From assembly GCA_019056595.1 (NCBI GenBank), contig CP036163.1, forward strand, positions 248,001 through 312,000: a stretch of DNA of 64,000 nucleotides, in the 5' to 3' direction. Below the pieces are notes generated by a model. The model did not search any database and was not told where the DNA came from. It saw only the letters and a program-made list of their open reading frames with translations. How positions within the stretch are numbered: position 1 is the stretch's first letter; every line of letters begins with the position of its first letter. The translations under genes and the position numbers were made by a program. The stretch comes from Pectobacterium atrosepticum (GTDB taxonomy: Bacteria; Pseudomonadota; Gammaproteobacteria; Enterobacterales; Enterobacteriaceae). Shown piece by piece: positions 10,940 to 20,245 of this stretch.

Positions 10940-11902
10940 TTATGGCGCGGCTTTCGGCAATTCGTTGCTTGCAGGTAAAGCGCGTAGCCAGTTGTCCAGC
11001 AGTTGAGGCCAGGCAGCGGCAGGAAGCCCCTTGGTGCCGCGGAGACCGAAGCCGTGTTTACCTTTCTCAAAGAGATGCATTTCGACCGGAATCTGCTTTG
11101 CCCGCAGCGCGCTAAACATCACCAGGCTGTTATCAACCGACACTGACGGATCGTCAACCGCATGCACCAAAAACGTGGGGGGAGTCTGATCAGTAACCTG
11201 TTTCTCAGGAGAATAACGTACCGCTTGTACTTCCATCGGTTGCTCGCCGATTAACTGTTTACGTGAACCGGCGTGCGCAATATCTGCCTGCATAGAAATT
11301 ACGGGGTACATCAACACCATGAAGTCAGGGCGTGCGCTTACGTTATCAACGGCGTCCATCGCGGGGTAAACGGACTGTGCGAATCGGGTTCCAAGGCTGG
11401 CGGCAACGTGACCACCGGCGGAGAACCCCATAATACCGATGCGCTGCGGGTTAATGTGCCACTTTTCGGCGTTGGCTCTCAGTGTTCTGATGGCTCGTTG
11501 GGCATCGGCTAGCGGAGCGTCAGCGCCTTCTTTATGGCCTTCACCGGGCATACGATAGGTCATCACGAAAAGGGTGTAGCCTTGTTGATTAAAGAAAGGG
11601 GCTAGATCGCTGCCTTCTTTATCTAGCACGACGCGCTGATAAGAACCGCCCGGCGTAATGAGTAATGCCATGCCATTGGGTTTTTCTGCCGGATAAACGG
11701 TAATTTCAGGGCTGCGAATACCCGTTGCGGCTCGATCGGGAAGAGAAGGATCTTTACTCCGTTCGACCACTTGCGGCTGTGCCGTTGAAGAAGAGGCACC
11801 CGGTGCTTCACCGTGTGGCCAGACAGAGAAAACAGGTTGTGCGTAACTTAATCCATTTACAGACATCATAATGGCCCCGACAAGCAGAGAACGAACAATC
11901 AT
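10940..11902 (-). CDS. paeX: Periplasmic pectin acetylesterase PaeX (alpha/beta hydrolase)
   Basis: Serine esterase expected to remove acetyl groups from short pectin oligomers. A signal peptide of 21 residues ends in SYA. The mature part is an alpha/beta hydrolase: nucleophile S161 in GFSAGG, acid D250 or D251, histidine H283 in KGKHGFG, and TPGG near 83 as the oxyanion loop. Length 320. It lies directly downstream of kdgM on the same strand, the arrangement described for Dickeya dadantii paeX, which is the main basis for the specific name; the sequence alone says esterase. The intergenic stretch to kdgM is 339 bases. Confidence 0.85.
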   Translation of the reverse strand: MIVRSLLVGAIMMSVNGLSYAQPVFSVWPHGEAPGASSSTAQPQVVERSKDPSLPDRAATGIRSPEITVYPAEKPNGMALLITPGGSYQRVVLDKEGSDLAPFFNQQGYTLFVMTYRMPGEGHKEGADAPLADAQRAIRTLRANAEKWHINPQRIGIMGFSAGGHVAASLGTRFAQSVYPAMDAVDNVSARPDFMVLMYPVISMQADIAHAGSRKQLIGEQPMEVQAVRYSPEKQVTDQTPPTFLVHAVDDPSVSVDNSLVMFSALRAKQIPVEMHLFEKGKHGFGLRGTKGLPAAAWPQLLDNWLRALPASNELPKAAP

Positions 11903-12241
11903 GATAGATCACCTGACAAAGGGAATGAGGGGGGAATCGTTGGGCGGTGGTAAAAAATAGGGTAGCCATCACATCGGAGAAAAAATGACTACCCTGAACC
12001 GCAAATTTTAATAAAGAAATAACATTCATACACGAAGAGGGTAAATCAGACACAGCAATTACAGCAGCTAAAACGCATATAACTAAATCATGTACAACAA
12101 AGAAACGTAACTAACCTGCTTAACCTACAACGGACACCATAATAAAGGGATGTTAATGATAAAAGTAGATCTGAGTAAATCGATTAACAATAACATCCCT
12201 TCTGCTACCTAATAACGCTTATTTAAATAACAAGGCCGTTA
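11903..12241 (-). other. kdgM-paeX intergenic stretch with long inverted repeat
   Basis: 339 bases without a gene. It holds an 11-bp inverted repeat (AAGGGATGTTA at 12145-12155, TAACATCCCTT at 12191-12201) separated by 35 bases. In the kdgM transcript this could fold into a stem that protects or partly terminates the message before paeX. No KdgR box or clear promoter for paeX was seen in the rest. Confidence 0.5.
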
Positions 12242-12958
12242 TTAGAAGCTGTATTGCACACCAACACGGTAACGAGTTTGACGATGATCGTTGGTGCCGG
12301 AATCTGCAACATTACCTACAGCCATATAAGGCTTCCAGTTTTTATCCATTTTATAAGACAATTTTACATCATGGTCGAAATTGTATGTTTCATTGTCGTA
12401 TTGATACGCACCGGCTTTATTTGCTTTTTTGTAGTCCAGTTCGTAATCAACTTGGAAATCTTTCAGGAATTTATAGCTGAGAACGGCGGTTAGGTTATAA
12501 CCATTCTCTTGGTTGTTTTTTGATGCATTTGGAACATCACCGCTGTTACGTTTGTAGTAAGGACGATAACGTAAAGAGGTAGAAAGATCGTCAGTGATAT
12601 TCACTTTACCGCGCAGATAAGGGCGATAGTTGTTAGAGGTAGAGCTTGAATCTAAAGAGAAACCTGGCTCCAGAGAAAAAGTTTTGTTGAAGTTGTAAAC
12701 ATAGCTGGCGACAACTTCAGTACCGTTGCTGACGGTTTCATTAAATGGTTTATTCGGTGTGCTGTCAGCACTGGATTGACGCCATTTTGCTTCAACGGAT
12801 AAACCAAAGCCATTGGCAAAACGGTGTGACATTGACAAACGATCGCGGTGATCATTTTTCGGTGTATCTTTCATTTCATGACGGTAATCGATAGTTACAG
12901 CCATTGCATTCACACTAATTAATGATGTAACAGCCAGAGCTAATAATTTAAATTTCAT
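12242..12958 (-). CDS. kdgM: Oligogalacturonate-specific outer-membrane porin KdgM
   Basis: Monomeric outer-membrane channel for pectin oligomers. Signal peptide MKFKLLALAV...NAMA of 20 residues, then about 218 residues of alternating beta-strand pattern (VTIDYRHEMKD, SLRYRPYYKRN) and a C-terminal phenylalanine (VGVQYSF), as needed for barrel assembly. I chose 12958 because GGGGA lies just upstream; the longer reading starts inside that ribosome site. It has its own promoter region with KdgR and CRP candidates, and togB ends in a terminator upstream. A kdgN paralogue is possible, but adjacency to paeX favours kdgM. Confidence 0.92.
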   Translation of the reverse strand: MKFKLLALAVTSLISVNAMAVTIDYRHEMKDTPKNDHRDRLSMSHRFANGFGLSVEAKWRQSSADSTPNKPFNETVSNGTEVVASYVYNFNKTFSLEPGFSLDSSSTSNNYRPYLRGKVNITDDLSTSLRYRPYYKRNSGDVPNASKNNQENGYNLTAVLSYKFLKDFQVDYELDYKKANKAGAYQYDNETYNFDHDVKLSYKMDKNWKPYMAVGNVADSGTNDHRQTRYRVGVQYSF

Positions 12959-13059
12959 TGTTATATTCCCCATTGGTTAGGACTGTGCTTAATACTTTAA
13001 TTCGAAAGGCGCATTATGTTTTTTGGGACAAGTTCTATTCTATTTATTATTAAATTACG

Positions 13060-13080
13060 TTCTGTGATCGAGATCGTTTT
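13060..13080 (-). promoter_or_regulatory. Possible CRP site before kdgM
   Basis: TGTGATCGAGATCG: one half-site is perfect (TGTGA) and the other is weak, centred about 110 bases before the kdgM start. Catabolite activation of kdgM is known in Dickeya. Confidence 0.5.
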
Positions 13081-13090
13081 GAGTAACAAA

Positions 13091-13111
13091 AAGTAAAATA
13101 GGGTTTCAAAT
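13091..13111 (-). promoter_or_regulatory. KdgR-like operator before kdgM
   Basis: AAGTAAA-ATAGGG-TTTCAAA resembles the KdgR consensus (R-W-W-GAAA-N6-TTTCA), with TAAA in place of GAAA. It lies about 135 bases upstream of the kdgM start. KdgR represses kdgM in soft-rot bacteria until 2-keto-3-deoxygluconate builds up. Confidence 0.6.
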
Positions 13112-13157
13112 TGTGAGGGAGATCGAATTGAATATAGAGGATGTTTTAATTTAAATG

Positions 13158-13187
13158 AAAAATCCCTGCCGTCGGTGCGGCAGGGAT
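13158..13187 (-). terminator. Terminator after togB
   Basis: A 10-bp perfect stem (ATCCCTGCCG / CGGCAGGGAT) with a six-base loop and TTTTC on the minus strand. It separates the pelW-tog operon from kdgM. Confidence 0.88.
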
Positions 13188-13214
13188 GAATTACAGGGTA
13201 AATCGAGTGCTACA

Positions 13215-14504
13215 TTATTTCATTGCGCGTTTCAGAACACGCTCAGATTGACGCTGGAAGTATTTCGCTGCGTCTTCCACAGATTTCTGACCATAATCGA
13301 TAGATTGGATGGTATCACCAAACAGAGAAACGATTTGTGGGTCGTCGAAATAAGGAGAAACAGCAACTTCATGCGGCAGAGACAGCGCCAGCTTCAACCC
13401 GGCAACTGCTGGAGCATCATCTTTGATGATGCCATCAGCGGTCAGCTGAGCCACAGCCGCTTTACTCAACGGTACACCACGTTCCAGACCCAAAGCCTGA
13501 GCACCTTCTTTGCTGTTCAGCAGGAAGTTGATCAACTGAGCAGACTCTTTAGGATGCTTGGTTGACTTACCGATAGACAGCATTTGTGCAGGTTTGAAGA
13601 ACAAGCCAGCATCTTTTGCACCAGGCAGCATTGGGTAGTTACCTAACGCCAGTTTTGCTGGTGGTTGCAAGTTGTCAGAGTACTTAGTGATAGTGGAGTT
13701 CCACATGTAAGTACCAGACCACTCGCCATTGATCCATGGCTTCATCTCATACATGTTGCTCTTACCGAAAGAGGCATAGTATTTCGCATCAGGCATGACA
13801 TGGCTGTCGATCAGTTTCTTATACATGCCAAAGAATTCAACCCATTGTGCATCGGTATAGGCGAATTTCTGACTTTTCACATCAATAGCAGGAATGTTGT
13901 ATTTTTGAACCATGTAAGAGTTCAGCAGTGCCAGAGAATCCTGGTGTTCCAACACGATAGGGTAGTATTGGTCGCCCAGCTTCTCTTTGAACACTTTACC
14001 GGCGTTCAGCAGTTCGTCCCACGTTTTCGGGTATTCCAGTCCCGCTTTTGCCCAGCTTTCGTTGTTGAAATAGAACACGCGAGCGGTAACAGAAATAGGA
14101 ATACCGTTCAGCTTGCCGTTAACCGTGGTGTTTTGCAGTTCTTTTGCTTCGAACTGGGTCAGATCCAGAGAATCTTTCACTTTGTTCAGATCATAAAAAC
14201 CATCGCCGTTTTTGGAGAAAATCGGCAGCCAGTTCCAGTTAGTCTGCATCACATCTGGCTCAGTGTTACCGGCAATCTGTGTTGTCAGACGAGACAGGTG
14301 ACCATCCCATCCGGTGTATTCCGCTTTCACGGTGATGTCTGGGTGCTGCTTATGGAACTCTTCAATCGCCTTGAGCGTCTGTTGGTGACGGCTGTTGCCG
14401 CCCCACCAGGACATTCTCAACTCAACCTGATCGGCTGCCAGAGATGGCATTGCAACTAATGCCAAAGATGAAGCTATTAACGTGTGTAGGATCGCTTTTT
14501 TCAT
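13215..14504 (-). CDS. togB: Oligogalacturonide-binding periplasmic protein TogB
   Basis: Substrate-binding protein of the TogMNAB ABC importer. Signal peptide of 23 residues ending in PSLA, then a family 1 extracellular solute-binding fold (VELRMSWWGGNSRHQ at the N terminus; NGEWSGTYMWNSTITKY in the middle). 429 residues. It begins 15 bases after togA and is the last gene of the tog operon. The oligogalacturonide specificity is inferred from the pelW-togMNAB-kdgM-paeX arrangement. Confidence 0.92.
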   Translation of the reverse strand: MKKAILHTLIASSLALVAMPSLAADQVELRMSWWGGNSRHQQTLKAIEEFHKQHPDITVKAEYTGWDGHLSRLTTQIAGNTEPDVMQTNWNWLPIFSKNGDGFYDLNKVKDSLDLTQFEAKELQNTTVNGKLNGIPISVTARVFYFNNESWAKAGLEYPKTWDELLNAGKVFKEKLGDQYYPIVLEHQDSLALLNSYMVQKYNIPAIDVKSQKFAYTDAQWVEFFGMYKKLIDSHVMPDAKYYASFGKSNMYEMKPWINGEWSGTYMWNSTITKYSDNLQPPAKLALGNYPMLPGAKDAGLFFKPAQMLSIGKSTKHPKESAQLINFLLNSKEGAQALGLERGVPLSKAAVAQLTADGIIKDDAPAVAGLKLALSLPHEVAVSPYFDDPQIVSLFGDTIQSIDYGQKSVEDAAKYFQRQSERVLKRAMK

Positions 14505-14519
14505 CGGTTACTACTCCTG

Positions 14520-15647
14520 TTAAAGAGAGATATTTTTTTCTGTTTTTGCATCAAAAATATGGCATTTTTCCATGTCGAACTGGAAATATACCGGACGATG
14601 CAGTCCCTTCTCGATAATCAGCCGACCTTCGTCATAAGGAATGCGGCTGGTTAATTCAAAGCCATCGACTTTAATGTACATAAAGAATTCGTGACCCATG
14701 TTTTCTACGCGAACCAGTTCACCCTGTGAGTGGCTGCCTTCAAATGGCGTATCTGACAAGGAAACATAGTCTGGGCGAACGCCGAAGAATACGTCTTGTC
14801 CTACGTAGCTGCGCACTTTATCTTGTTTTTCAGTATTTAATACCAGCGCGTTATTACCCACAACAACGCCAATCTGACCGTCTTTCTCGACCAGTTTGCA
14901 CGGCTTAATGTTCATTTCTGGTGAGCCAATGAAGCCAGCAACGAACATGTTGACAGGGAAATGGTACAGGTTATCCGGCGTATCGACCTGCATGATGTGA
15001 CCCAGCTTCATAACGCAGATACGGTCGCCCATGGTCATGGCTTCAGTCTGGTCGTGGGTAACATATACCGTCGTTGCCGCTTTACCGCTTTTCTTCAACT
15101 GCTTATGCAGGTCAGAAATACGGATACGCATGGAAGCACGCAGTTTGGCATCCAGGTTAGATAACGGTTCATCAAACAGGAAAACATCCGGCTTTTTAAC
15201 GATGGCACGGCCTACGGCCACACGCTGCGCCTGACCACCAGATAGCTGGCGTGGCAGACGATCCATCAGGTCTTCCAGCTCCAGAATTTTGGCTGCTTCC
15301 GTTACTTGCGCTTCAATTTGATCTTTAGGCATTTTGCTCAGCTTCAGACCAAACGCCAGGTTCTCTTTTACCGTCATATGAGGGTAGAGCGCATAGTTCT
15401 GGAACACCATTGCAATCCCACGCTCTTTCGGTGCCAGATTGTTAACAACGCGCTCGCCGATGCGAACTTCACCGCCGCTGATGGTTTCCAGACCCGCTAA
15501 CATACGCAGCGTCGTTGATTTCGCACAGCCTGACGGGCCGACGATAACCATGAACTCACCGTCTTTAATGGTCAGGTCGATGCCGTGAACCGCTTTGAAG
15601 CCGTTGGTGTATACTTTTTCCAGTTTATTGAAAATAACTTCAGCCAT
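14520..15647 (-). CDS. togA: ATP-binding protein TogA of the oligogalacturonide importer
   Basis: ATPase of the MalK/UgpC type, 375 residues, expected as a dimer under TogMN. Walker A is GPSGCAKST at 37-45, signature LSGGQAQR near 136, Walker B VFLFDEPLSNLD near 155, then a C-terminal TOBE-like regulatory domain (from about 240). Unusually, Walker A has alanine at position 42 where GKS/T normally has glycine; the codon is GCG. The lysine K43 and serine S44 are kept, so activity is likely. It lies 13 bases after togN. Confidence 0.93.
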   Translation of the reverse strand: MAEVIFNKLEKVYTNGFKAVHGIDLTIKDGEFMVIVGPSGCAKSTTLRMLAGLETISGGEVRIGERVVNNLAPKERGIAMVFQNYALYPHMTVKENLAFGLKLSKMPKDQIEAQVTEAAKILELEDLMDRLPRQLSGGQAQRVAVGRAIVKKPDVFLFDEPLSNLDAKLRASMRIRISDLHKQLKKSGKAATTVYVTHDQTEAMTMGDRICVMKLGHIMQVDTPDNLYHFPVNMFVAGFIGSPEMNIKPCKLVEKDGQIGVVVGNNALVLNTEKQDKVRSYVGQDVFFGVRPDYVSLSDTPFEGSHSQGELVRVENMGHEFFMYIKVDGFELTSRIPYDEGRLIIEKGLHRPVYFQFDMEKCHIFDAKTEKNISL

Positions 15648-15660
15648 GATAAATCCTCTA

Positions 15661-16566
15661 TTAACCTTTAATTCCGCTGCTGGTCACGCCTTGTACGAAG
15701 TAACGCTGTGCCAGGAAGAAAACAATAATGGATGGCAGAATGGAGATGCTGGACATTGCCAGGATTTCATTCCACGGAGCGCCTTCAGTAACGTCGATAG
15801 ACATTTTCAGCGCCAGCGCAATCGGATATTTATCCACGCTATAGACATAAATCAGCGGACCGATGAAGTCGTTCATTGACCACATGAACTGGAACAGCGC
15901 AACAGAGATGATGGCTGGTTTCAAAATCGGCACGACCACATACCACAGAACCTGGAAGGAGTTACAGCCATCGATCTGGGCGGCTTCTTCCATATCACGT
16001 GGTACACCACGCAGGAACTGGATCAGCATGAACACAAAGAACCCTTGTGTTGCAAACGCCATCGGCAAGTACAGTGGCAGATAGCTGTTCAGCATGCCCA
16101 TTTCACGGAACATGATGTACTGCGGAATCAGCAACACGGTGCTTGGTAACAGCATGGTGGTGATCAGCGTCCCGAACCAGAAGCCCTTCCATGGAATCTC
16201 GAAACGGGCAAAGCCGTAAGCGACAATGGTGGAAGAGATAATGGTCAGTAGCACTTTCGGAATCACGAACTTGAGCGTATTGATCATGTAGTGACCGAAA
16301 TTGTATTCCGTACCGGTTTTCCAACCGTTAACGAAACCGTCCCATGTGGCGTGTTCCGGCCACAGGCCCAGTGTCGTGAAGATCTCTTGGTTCGGTTTGA
16401 ACGACGCTGAGAACATCCACGCTAGTGGGTAAAGCATCAGTAAGCCAACGAACAGCAGTATCACGTAACGGATGGAGGCACTGAGTTTCTCTTTACGCAG
16501 CGTGCGGCGTACTTCTGCAGCAGCAATTTCTTGTGCTGTAGTCAGGTTTGAATGCATGTCAGCCAT
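15661..16566 (-). CDS. togN: Oligogalacturonide importer permease TogN
   Basis: Inner-membrane permease of the MalG type, 301 residues, six hydrophobic segments. The EAA loop that docks on the ATPase is visible as EEAAQIDGCNSFQVLWYVVVP near 205. The start MADMHSNL at 16566 overlaps the end of togM by 8 bases (ATGGCTGA), which suggests coupled translation. The longer reading from 16710 runs through togM and is rejected. Confidence 0.93.
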   Translation of the reverse strand: MADMHSNLTTAQEIAAAEVRRTLRKEKLSASIRYVILLFVGLLMLYPLAWMFSASFKPNQEIFTTLGLWPEHATWDGFVNGWKTGTEYNFGHYMINTLKFVIPKVLLTIISSTIVAYGFARFEIPWKGFWFGTLITTMLLPSTVLLIPQYIMFREMGMLNSYLPLYLPMAFATQGFFVFMLIQFLRGVPRDMEEAAQIDGCNSFQVLWYVVVPILKPAIISVALFQFMWSMNDFIGPLIYVYSVDKYPIALALKMSIDVTEGAPWNEILAMSSISILPSIIVFFLAQRYFVQGVTSSGIKG

Positions 16567-17449
16567 TTTTTCCTCCTTTATCAGCGGAGTAGAACACCCA
16601 GTATTTCGACGACTTAAAGGAGATTGCCGCAAATACCGCAACAACCAGGAACAGAACCCATGCCAGCGCAGCACCATAGCCCATATCGAAATACTTGAAC
16701 GCGGTATCATAGATATAGAGCGAGAACAGATAGGTGTAGTGCGTTGGACCGCCGCCAGTGATGACGTAAGGTGCCGTAAACTCCTGGAATGCCTGAGTGG
16801 TCTGCATGATAAAGTTAAAGAAAATAACCGGCGTAATCAGTGGAACCGTTACTTTCAGGAACATTTGCCATTTGGATGCACCGTCGATCATGGCTGCTTC
16901 ATACTGTGATTGCGGGACGTTCTGCAATGCAGCAAGGAAGATAACCATGGCGGAACCAAACTGCCATACGCGCAGCAGGGTTACCGACATCAGTGCCAGC
17001 GAAGGTTCGCCCAGCCAGTTGATGGCATCAAAGCCAAATACGCCGAGGAAGCTGTTCAGCAAGCCATCGATGGCGAATAGGGCACGCCACAGAACGGCAA
17101 TGGCCACGCTGCTGCCCAGAATAGAAGGCACATAGTAAGCAGTACGGAAGAAACCGATACCACGTAATTTGAAATTAAGTACAAACGCAATTAACAGTGC
17201 GAAGATTAATTTCAATGGAATGGTCAGAAATACATAGGCAAAGGTGACGCCCATTGATTTCCAAAAAAGATCATCCTCCATGAACATACGGTGATAGTTC
17301 TCAAGACCCGTAAACTCAGGCGGACTCATCAAATCATACTCAGTAAAACTGAGGATAAATGACGAAATAAAGGGGAAAGCGGTAAAAACTATCAGCCCTA
17401 TAATATAGGGGGAGATATAGGCTAACCCCAGCATTCTGTTTTCATTCAT
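16559..17449 (-). CDS. togM: Oligogalacturonide importer permease TogM
   Basis: Inner-membrane permease of the MalF type, 296 residues, six hydrophobic segments, with an EAA loop (YEAAMIDGASKWQMFLKVTVP near 182). Pairs with TogN. It begins 47 bases after pelW on the same strand, so pelW-togMNAB is probably one transcript starting at the KdgR-controlled promoter before pelW. Confidence 0.93.
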   Translation of the reverse strand: MNENRMLGLAYISPYIIGLIVFTAFPFISSFILSFTEYDLMSPPEFTGLENYHRMFMEDDLFWKSMGVTFAYVFLTIPLKLIFALLIAFVLNFKLRGIGFFRTAYYVPSILGSSVAIAVLWRALFAIDGLLNSFLGVFGFDAINWLGEPSLALMSVTLLRVWQFGSAMVIFLAALQNVPQSQYEAAMIDGASKWQMFLKVTVPLITPVIFFNFIMQTTQAFQEFTAPYVITGGGPTHYTYLFSLYIYDTAFKYFDMGYGAALAWVLFLVVAVFAAISFKSSKYWVFYSADKGGKNG

Positions 17450-17496
17450 AATGCTTACCTATTGATTAATTGTGAATCATTAAAAAAAACATAAAA

Positions 17497-19128
17497 TTAA
17501 GCTGTTAATAACTCTGGATAAATTAATTCCACGTCATAAACAATTCTATTTTCCCCGTTAACGTGAAAATCGCCGTGAACATATCCACCTTGTGTCAGAT
17601 ACGGCGGGATATCGTTTAATTTGTTGCGACAGGCGGCAACGAAAGTCAGTAAAGCCAGCGGATAGGTATCATCCAGACGAACATAACGATGCTGTGCAGA
17701 GCGAACAAACAAACCACGATGGAAATGTTGTTCAAACATAACGCCCGCCAGTTGTGCGGCGTAATGTGCCCAGGATTCTGATTGCTTGTGATCGGCCAGT
17801 TCGATAACGGTCAACAAAAGTAGCGGACTGGCGATGTGCTGAATATCTTCTTTATTCAGCCGTGTCAGCATGGTGTTAACCAGTGCGTACAGGTCTTCAT
17901 CACCGCTCAGACGATAAGCACGAACCAGAGGTAATAAATAATCACCTTCTAATGCGAACGGTTTTAATTCCGTTCCCGCTTTGCCGTAATAGCCATCGCG
18001 TTTAAAACGGTAGCCTGTCATGTCCTGCCCGTTGTTCCACATCGGGCGCAACGTATTGCTGGTGACATCGTAGGCGTACTGGTAATAATTTTTTAATCCA
18101 GAGATTACCCAATTCAGCATTTCTGCATCAGGCTGTGTGCGGAGGATATCCAGCATTGCCAGCGGGTTATCAATCAGCAGTGGACGCATATCGCGGAACA
18201 GCACATTGGCTTCACGTGCGATTTCACCGAACTCTGGGCCAAACTGGCGTTGAGCGCGATCGCCAAACCAGGACTGCGTCTGGTTATCGTCTTCCGGCAC
18301 TGGCTGGCGCTGCTGTGGTGAACTGAATTGATACACCGGCATACCGGTTTCTGGGTTGCGAGCCAGAACGTATTGGCGATAAAGGTGTTTACCCCATGCC
18401 GCGGCATGGCTATCGCCCGTATATTCTGCATATTTGAATGCGGCGTAAATCAGATCCGTGCCGGCATTAACAAACGTCAGGCCTTTCGTTAATGGCAGAA
18501 CGGGCCACTGTGCCGGATCGACGACATCATGACGGTTATGCAGGAAAACATCAGGATCGCGTTTTTTGCTGTAATCGCCATGACGACCCAGATCCAGTGA
18601 ATTCCAATCTTCAACGTGTGCGTTCCAGAACCCCTGAAAGAAGTTCAGCGTCTTTTCCGCGTTAACACGATGTAACAGCGCGTAATAGGGCAGGTGGTGC
18701 TTTAATTCATGCACCTGAGCTTTGGATTCTGGCCCTTCGCCTTCCAGCGTATCCAGATTAATAAAGCGATGGCCGCCCCAGTAGAACAGGCCGCTATTAT
18801 CATCAACGAAATGATCCAGGAAATATTCGCTTTGTGCGATAGCGTGCTGTTGGTAACTATCATTACCCGTAACGACGCTCATGGCGCACAGCGTTCTTAG
18901 CCAATTCTGCTGGCTGGCAAAATTAGAAATAGGCGCGCTGTGCCCATCCGGAAATTGCCATACCGCAGGCGCATAATTTTCCACATCAAAACCATCGGCC
19001 AGTAATAGCGTCGGTTGGCTTTGGCTGCGGCCTTTTTCCTGAACGCAGGATATGTGGCTATCAAGTGCAGCAACCCATTCGTCGAGCTGCGATTTCCTGC
19101 TGGTGTATAAGTTTTCAAAAATACTCAT
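17497..19128 (-). CDS. pelW: Cytoplasmic exopolygalacturonate lyase PelW
   Basis: Pectate disaccharide-lyase of polysaccharide lyase family 2, 543 residues. It cuts imported oligogalacturonides by beta-elimination into unsaturated short products. There is no signal peptide, which fits a cytoplasmic enzyme working behind TogMNAB. The start at 19128 (MSIFENLYTS) has AGAAGG upstream; the 17-residue extension from 19179 has no such support. It is the first gene of the tog operon and has a KdgR-like box 41 bases upstream. Confidence 0.92.
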   Translation of the reverse strand: MSIFENLYTSRKSQLDEWVAALDSHISCVQEKGRSQSQPTLLLADGFDVENYAPAVWQFPDGHSAPISNFASQQNWLRTLCAMSVVTGNDSYQQHAIAQSEYFLDHFVDDNSGLFYWGGHRFINLDTLEGEGPESKAQVHELKHHLPYYALLHRVNAEKTLNFFQGFWNAHVEDWNSLDLGRHGDYSKKRDPDVFLHNRHDVVDPAQWPVLPLTKGLTFVNAGTDLIYAAFKYAEYTGDSHAAAWGKHLYRQYVLARNPETGMPVYQFSSPQQRQPVPEDDNQTQSWFGDRAQRQFGPEFGEIAREANVLFRDMRPLLIDNPLAMLDILRTQPDAEMLNWVISGLKNYYQYAYDVTSNTLRPMWNNGQDMTGYRFKRDGYYGKAGTELKPFALEGDYLLPLVRAYRLSGDEDLYALVNTMLTRLNKEDIQHIASPLLLLTVIELADHKQSESWAHYAAQLAGVMFEQHFHRGLFVRSAQHRYVRLDDTYPLALLTFVAACRNKLNDIPPYLTQGGYVHGDFHVNGENRIVYDVELIYPELLTA

Positions 19129-19168
19129 GGAGTACCTTCTTATGGAACTGCGTGAACAGTTCCTTATA

Positions 19169-19189
19169 AATAGAAACACTGTTTTGATT
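19169..19189 (-). promoter_or_regulatory. KdgR operator before pelW-togMNAB
   Basis: ATAGAAA-CACTGT-TTTGAT fits the KdgR consensus with one change (TTTGA for TTTCA). It ends 41 bases before the pelW start codon. A second, weaker repeat of the same type (GGAACGTTGTTTTGA) lies near 19251-19266. Confidence 0.75.
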
Positions 19190-19336
19190 GATTATATTGC
19201 GCTATTAACCTTGTCGTCATGCACGCAATATCGAAAGTGTGATCAAAGTCGGAACGTTGTTTTGATTTTTTTTTAAGAAAGGATTTAGGCAGAAAAGAGA
19301 ATTATAAAAAACGAAATAACAACTTGAAAAATAAAT

Positions 19337-19364
19337 AAAAAGCACAACCTAAATTGTGCTTTTT
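19337..19364 (-). terminator. Terminator after kduD
   Basis: An 11-bp perfect stem (AAAAAGCACAA / TTGTGCTTTTT) with a six-base loop and a T-rich tail on the minus strand, 39 bases after the kduD stop. It separates kduID from pelW-togMNAB. Confidence 0.93.
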
Positions 19365-19402
19365 ATCGTGGATTAGCGAAATGCCGCTAAGAAAAATTAC
19401 AC

Positions 19403-20164
19403 TTAGCGAGCCAGCCAGCCACCATCAACGGCAATCGTGTAGCCATTGATGTAATCAGATGCGCTGGATGCCAGGAAGACGGATGGGCCCATCAGATCCT
19501 GTGGTAAACCCCAACGGCCAGCCGGGATACGGTCCAGAATCTCTTTGCTGCGGTCTTCATCGGCGCGCAGTTGCTGAGTATTGTTGGTTGCCATGTACCC
19601 TGGAGCAATGGCGTTAACGTTGATGCCGTGTTTTGCCCACTCGTTAGCCAGCAGACGGGTTACACCCATAACGGCGCTTTTTGACGCAGTGTAAGAAGGC
19701 ACGCGGATACCGCCTTGGAAGGACAGCATAGAGGCGATGTTGATGATCTTGCCGCCTTTACCTTGTTTGATAAACTGGCGTGCAACAGCCTGAGACATAA
19801 AGAAAACGCTCTTAATGTTCAGATTCATGACGTCGTCCCAGTTTTTCTCGCTGAACTCGATAGCATCTTCACGACGGATGATACCGGCGTTGTTGACCAG
19901 AATGTCAACGTGACCAAATTCAGCAACGGCTTTCTCTACCAGCTCGGCATGACCCGCTACGTTGCTCATGTCAGCGGTCAGGCTGAGGAAACGGCGTCCC
20001 AGTGCGGTAACTTTTTCGATGGTATCTTTTGGTTCAACGATGTTGACGCCAACGATATCACAGCCAGCTTGTGCCAGACCGATAGCCATACCCTGACCTA
20101 AACCCGTATCACAACCCGTGATAAGAGCAACTTTACCTTGCAAATCAAAAGAATTTAAAATCAT
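19403..20164 (-). CDS. kduD: 2-dehydro-3-deoxy-D-gluconate 5-dehydrogenase KduD
   Basis: Reduces 2,5-diketo-3-deoxygluconate to 2-keto-3-deoxygluconate with NAD(P)H, the last step before the KDG kinase/aldolase pathway. Short-chain dehydrogenase of 253 residues: cofactor motif TGCDTGLG at 16-23, NNAG at 91-94, catalytic S145, Y158 and K162. It follows kduI on the same strand after an 81-base gap that may carry its own ribosome site but no evident terminator. Confidence 0.96.
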   Translation of the reverse strand: MILNSFDLQGKVALITGCDTGLGQGMAIGLAQAGCDIVGVNIVEPKDTIEKVTALGRRFLSLTADMSNVAGHAELVEKAVAEFGHVDILVNNAGIIRREDAIEFSEKNWDDVMNLNIKSVFFMSQAVARQFIKQGKGGKIINIASMLSFQGGIRVPSYTASKSAVMGVTRLLANEWAKHGINVNAIAPGYMATNNTQQLRADEDRSKEILDRIPAGRWGLPQDLMGPSVFLASSASDYINGYTIAVDGGWLAR

Positions 20165-20245
20165 ATCAATAATCTCTCTATAAGCGACAATACTTAGTCG
20201 TTAGCTGTTACTGTAGGGAACACCGGTAATTCCGGTTGAAAGCGA

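Noticed and set aside
13665-14459. 264-codon plus-strand frame
   Set aside because: Antisense to togB, which has a signal peptide and a full binding-protein fold.
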